NCBI GenBank assembly: GCA_954871525.1
Contig: OX940863.1
Coordinates: forward strand, 534,001-598,000
Direction: 5' to 3'
Length of the DNA stretch: 64,000 bases
Origin: Parietaria judaica
Taxonomy: Eukaryota > Streptophyta > Magnoliopsida > Rosales > Urticaceae
Shown here: positions 60,976 through 64,000 of the stretch, piece after piece
Numbering within the stretch: position 1 is the first letter of the stretch
Layout: every line of letters begins with the position of its first letter
Position numbers and translations under genes: made by a program
Notes under the pieces: generated by a model
Seen by the model: the letters and a program-made list of their open reading frames with translations, nothing else
Database searches by the model: none
What the model was told of the DNA's origin: nothing

Positions 60976-61268
60976 CTTATTTTGTCGTAGCGTATATTCT
61001 TAATATTGCGAGAAGTATTACCTTGGATACTCAGATGTCACCTTTTTCTTTTTATCGTTCCAGTAATTTTGCTACAAATATCCCTAACAATTTGAGGTTA
61101 AAATGTGTAATTAGGAGCTAAACTAGATATCTAAACAGGAAAATGATAATTATAATTAGAAGGATCAAAATCAAAATACAACACCATTGTACTATTTCTC
61201 TCACTTAAACGATTAAGTATAACTAGGCGTTGGACAAACTGATTCATCATAAGAGAAAAATGTGAATC

Positions 61269-62628
61269 CTAGTTCATCTTATCTATAAGTTCGTTGATGC
61301 GATCCTCGCGATCTCCGGTCTCTCCGCCGTCCTTGAATACCTTCTTTGACCAGGCCAACCCTCCAGTCGGCTTGTTCAGCATCAATGGCCACAGAAAACG
61401 GGTAATCTCCTTGAAATGAGGACCGACGTTTACGATTTCGTGAACGATGTCTTCAAGACATAGAATCCCGTACTTGCCAAGTTCCTGCAAATTATGGAAA
61501 ATACTTATGCATAAACTCGGGATACTTTGAAGTATAATACGAAGATTTAGTTTTTCCTTTGCACATAAGTGAAGATTATGCAATCTTAATACCTTCTCGA
61601 TCATGACGTTGTCGGTAAGCGGTACCCTCTGATGAGCTATGCTCGCAAAACCTTTCTTGTAAATAAGATCCTTCACACTCTTAAGACTGGGAGAGCTGCA
61701 AAAGGCACACAAAAACATCATCATTAAGTATGTTCAAAGTTTATTAAGGTTTGCGTCCGGCCCGTTCAGTTGTAATGGTTGGTCTATATGAGAGACCGGA
61801 GGTTTACGAGAAGGTAGTCAAAGAAGAATTTACTTTATTTCTCTCGAGATTTAGGGTTTCTCAAAATAGGGAAATGGGCATTTGTTCGATTCAATACCCG
61901 TGACAAGATCGATATCGTATCATATTTTTAACTCACAAGAACCATATGTGTAATCATAATCAGTAAGAAAAGTAGTTGCTTCTCATACCCATAAGTCACG
62001 AAAGGCTCGATCCGACGCAGTTTTTCAAGTACACTCGCATTTGCTCTAATGAAAACGGCATTGTAGACCTTCCTCAATTTCAAGCTGTACAAGATCTTCC
62101 TAGATGCAGGATGCATGTCGTTCGTTCTGAATCAGCACAACTAAATTCAGATACAAAATCCAAACTAAAACCCGAATCAATTCACATCAAACTCGACAAA
62201 GCTCACCCGTTAATACGGATAACCAAAAGCAGCGGCGACTTCGACGACTCGAATTCCGACCTCTTCCTCTTCATCCTCGTCTTCATACGGAGCAAATCAG
62301 CTTCCTAATCGGAATCAACACATGATAAGAATATTACTCAATGATTCAATCCAAGGTCACTCTCAACTCTAATTCTACCTATTATGATTTAGAATGAATA
62401 AATAAAAAAACACCATTTTTGAAGGAGAAAATTAGGGTTTACCCTGTAACGGAACTCTTTGATGAAATCCTCGGGCCTTTTGATGGATTCGGTTTTGTTT
62501 TTCTTATTGGCGAACACTCTCTGCTCCATTTGAAGCTTCCTTCTCAAAGCCATCTCTTCATTGACTTTGCGTTTCTTCAGTATCGTCTCCGATATGTAGG
62601 TCATCGGCTTCGCCTCTTCTTCCGCCAT
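61269..62628 (-). CDS. RPL7A: Ribosomal protein L7 (uL30), divergent RPL7-1 type
   Basis: Component of the cytosolic 60S subunit. Exons on the minus strand: 62443-62628, 62207-62304, 61989-62126, 61593-61695, 61269-61484; 741 bases, 246 residues. Family features: a basic N-terminus (ISETILKKRKVNEEMALRRK), the uL30 core (LLLVIRINGTNDMHPASRKI, EPFVTYGSPSLKSVKDLIYK, KYGILCLEDIVHEI) and the eukaryotic L7 C-terminus (RINELIDKMN). The N-terminus IKRPEDFIKEFRYREADLLR and the tail resemble the Arabidopsis RPL7-1 paralog, which is divergent from the main RPL7 proteins (recalled). No frame defect. It is divergently placed with the SNARE gene at 63620. Confidence 0.93.
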
Positions 62629-63619
62629 TGTTGCTGTTCCTCTCAGTCTGCATCAAAATCAATAAACAAGAGTAAATACCAGAAAGATGACAGAAAGTTC
62701 CATTGAATACTAAAAACGAAGACGAATGCTTACCAGAATCGAAGCTTTGCCAATGGAGTCTGGAGGAAGAGAATGGCGGTTCTTCAGATGCGAGGTTTAG
62801 AGTTAGGTTTTCTATTGGGTTTATCAAATTGCATCAAACGTTAAACGCCATGTCGTTTCTCACCATGCAAAACGACATGTGTTTTTTTTTTCTGGTTTAA
62901 GAAACGACATGGTTTTTATTCAAATTGCTGTTTTAGGCTCATTTTGTTTGGTCTCGTTTAGCATTAGTAAAAAAAAAAATGTTGCGCCAAAGTTCAAAAC
63001 GACATGTTTTTGTTTTTTATTTTGCAATTGAAAAAACGAATGTTTGTTTTTTTCATAGATTGAGAGTTTTGGTTTAGGGCTACGCTTGCTTTGGCTTTAT
63101 TAATGTCAATGGCATATGGTTTCTCACTCTAAGTAAACGGCATGTTTCTCTCTTATTTGTATTTTTTTCTTTTTCTTGCATATCTTCCTCCCAGAAACGA
63201 TATATCGTTCATGAGTTGCACACATCTATATATATATATAAGAAACGACAAGGTTTCTCTAACAACAAAGTAACTGAAATTTGTTTGGTGATCGGTATGA
63301 AACCTCGAACAAAAGTATAGTACATTAGCATATTAACGTATATTATAAAGTTGATTATTAATTTTGTGTTACTTGTTTGTCTAATTTTGACTTGAGAGAA
63401 AATGATTAAGCTTAGAGGGCAAGCAAGGTAATTTACCCAATTAGCGTCCAGATCTGACCGACTGTCTCCGTCTTCTCCAAACAAACAAACCCCAAATAAT
63501 ATTATACTCTTTTTTTTTTTTTAATAATCGAAAAAAGAAAAACAAATGAACTGGGAAATTCACCATTGTTGAAGAGAGATCGCTCGCGTTCTTCGTCTTC
63601 TTGGTGCGTGTGGGTGACC
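62629..63619. promoter_or_regulatory. Bidirectional promoter region, uL30 / GOS1
   Basis: About 990 bases between two divergent start codons. It carries at least seven AAACGACATG-like words (near 62848, 62868, 62903, 62997, 63133, 63195 and 63241). A short TA tract lies at 63227-63240 and a poly-T run at about 63511. Leader positions are unknown. Confidence 0.5.
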
Positions 63620-63658
63620 ATGGAAGTTTCTAGCTCATGGGACTCTCTTCGCAAACAG
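63620..63658 (+). CDS. GOS1: Golgi SNARE (GOS1/GOS11-like), first exon only
   Basis: The first 13 codons read MEVSSSWDSLRKQ and end in a GT donor (CAG/GTAACC). The N-terminal pattern M-[ED]-V-x-S-S-W-D-x-L-R-K-Q is that of plant GOS1-type Qb-SNAREs, which act in vesicle fusion within the Golgi. The remainder, including the SNARE helix and membrane anchor, lies beyond the window; 63659-64000 is intron. The identification rests on 13 residues. Confidence 0.75.
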
Positions 63659-64000
63659 GTAACCACTGTTACATCTCATCTTCTTCGTTGATTCGCGGCG
63701 ATAATCGTTTTCTTTCAAGCTATGGTGCGAGGGAAATGGAGGTTCTTTGATCGTGTTACGGTCATTGCGTCGATTAGGCTGAGAATTTCTTGGATTTCGG
63801 TTGTTTGTCGAATTCGATCTGGTTGGCCGTGTTGTTGATCAATGCCTGTAGAGAATTCTAGAGGACCTATGTTTATAGATTCTTTTTTATGGTATTTTAC
63901 GGAGAATAGTTGAATTTGATGTGGAATTTGGGGATATGACTTGGACTTGTTTGAGATTGTTGATCGGAATTCTGGAAACGCGTAGAAGCTTTACTCGTTT

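Noticed and set aside
1..64000. A new defence, biosynthetic or multi-gene system
   Set aside because: The genes belong to unrelated, well-known housekeeping and transport families in an ordinary plant arrangement; nothing in order or orientation suggests a cluster.

Overview
The window is nuclear DNA from a flowering plant, most likely a eudicot. Evidence: many short GT-AG introns, AT-rich intergenic DNA, and plant-only families (CIPK, cinnamoyl-CoA reductase, XS/XH RNA-directed DNA methylation factors, NIP aquaporins). The species cannot be named from sequence alone. There is no bacterial operon, CRISPR array, organelle or viral block, and I found no new multi-gene system. The unusual content is a dense set of small transposons, several in or beside genes, plus gene-level oddities.

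Layout. 1-648 (+) is the 3' end of an intronless CIPK kinase. 5326-8456 (+) is a 13-exon NRAMP1/6-type metal transporter with two consecutive GC-AG introns. 10891-14917 (-) is a 5-exon cinnamoyl-CoA reductase with a lignin-type AC element in its promoter and a palindromic Mutator-like element in intron 3. 20268-24764 (-) is a 16-exon PDS5C-type cohesion gene. 30838-31665 (-) is a CAF1 deadenylase. 32804-35521 and 36570-39543 (-) are tandem copies of an FDM1/IDN2-type gene: the first is a pseudogene with several breaks, the second is intact. 50458-52503 and 57318-58781 (+) are two NIP subgroup II (NIP6;1-like) boric-acid channel paralogs with altered selectivity-filter residues. 59008-59346 (-) is a small membrane protein resembling DUF2279/YfiM. 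61269-62628 (-) is a divergent ribosomal protein L7 (uL30). 63620 onward (+) is the first exon of a Golgi SNARE of the GOS1 type, divergent from uL30 across about 1 kb.

Gaps of 1.5 to 10 kb hold mobile-element remains. Where noted, exact ends could be set by target-site duplications: three palindromic Mutator-like elements, at least four hAT-type elements (one carrying a nested SINE), two Emigrant/Lemi1-like pogo elements (one keeping a transposase C-terminus with a PCNA-binding-like motif), one solo LTR, and several other foldback elements.

The genes are not one pathway. They cover metal and boron transport, lignin synthesis, cohesion, mRNA decay, RNA-directed DNA methylation, translation and vesicle fusion. 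Splice sites were placed by hand from consensus and reading frame. Each multi-exon model closes in frame, but none has been checked against transcripts.
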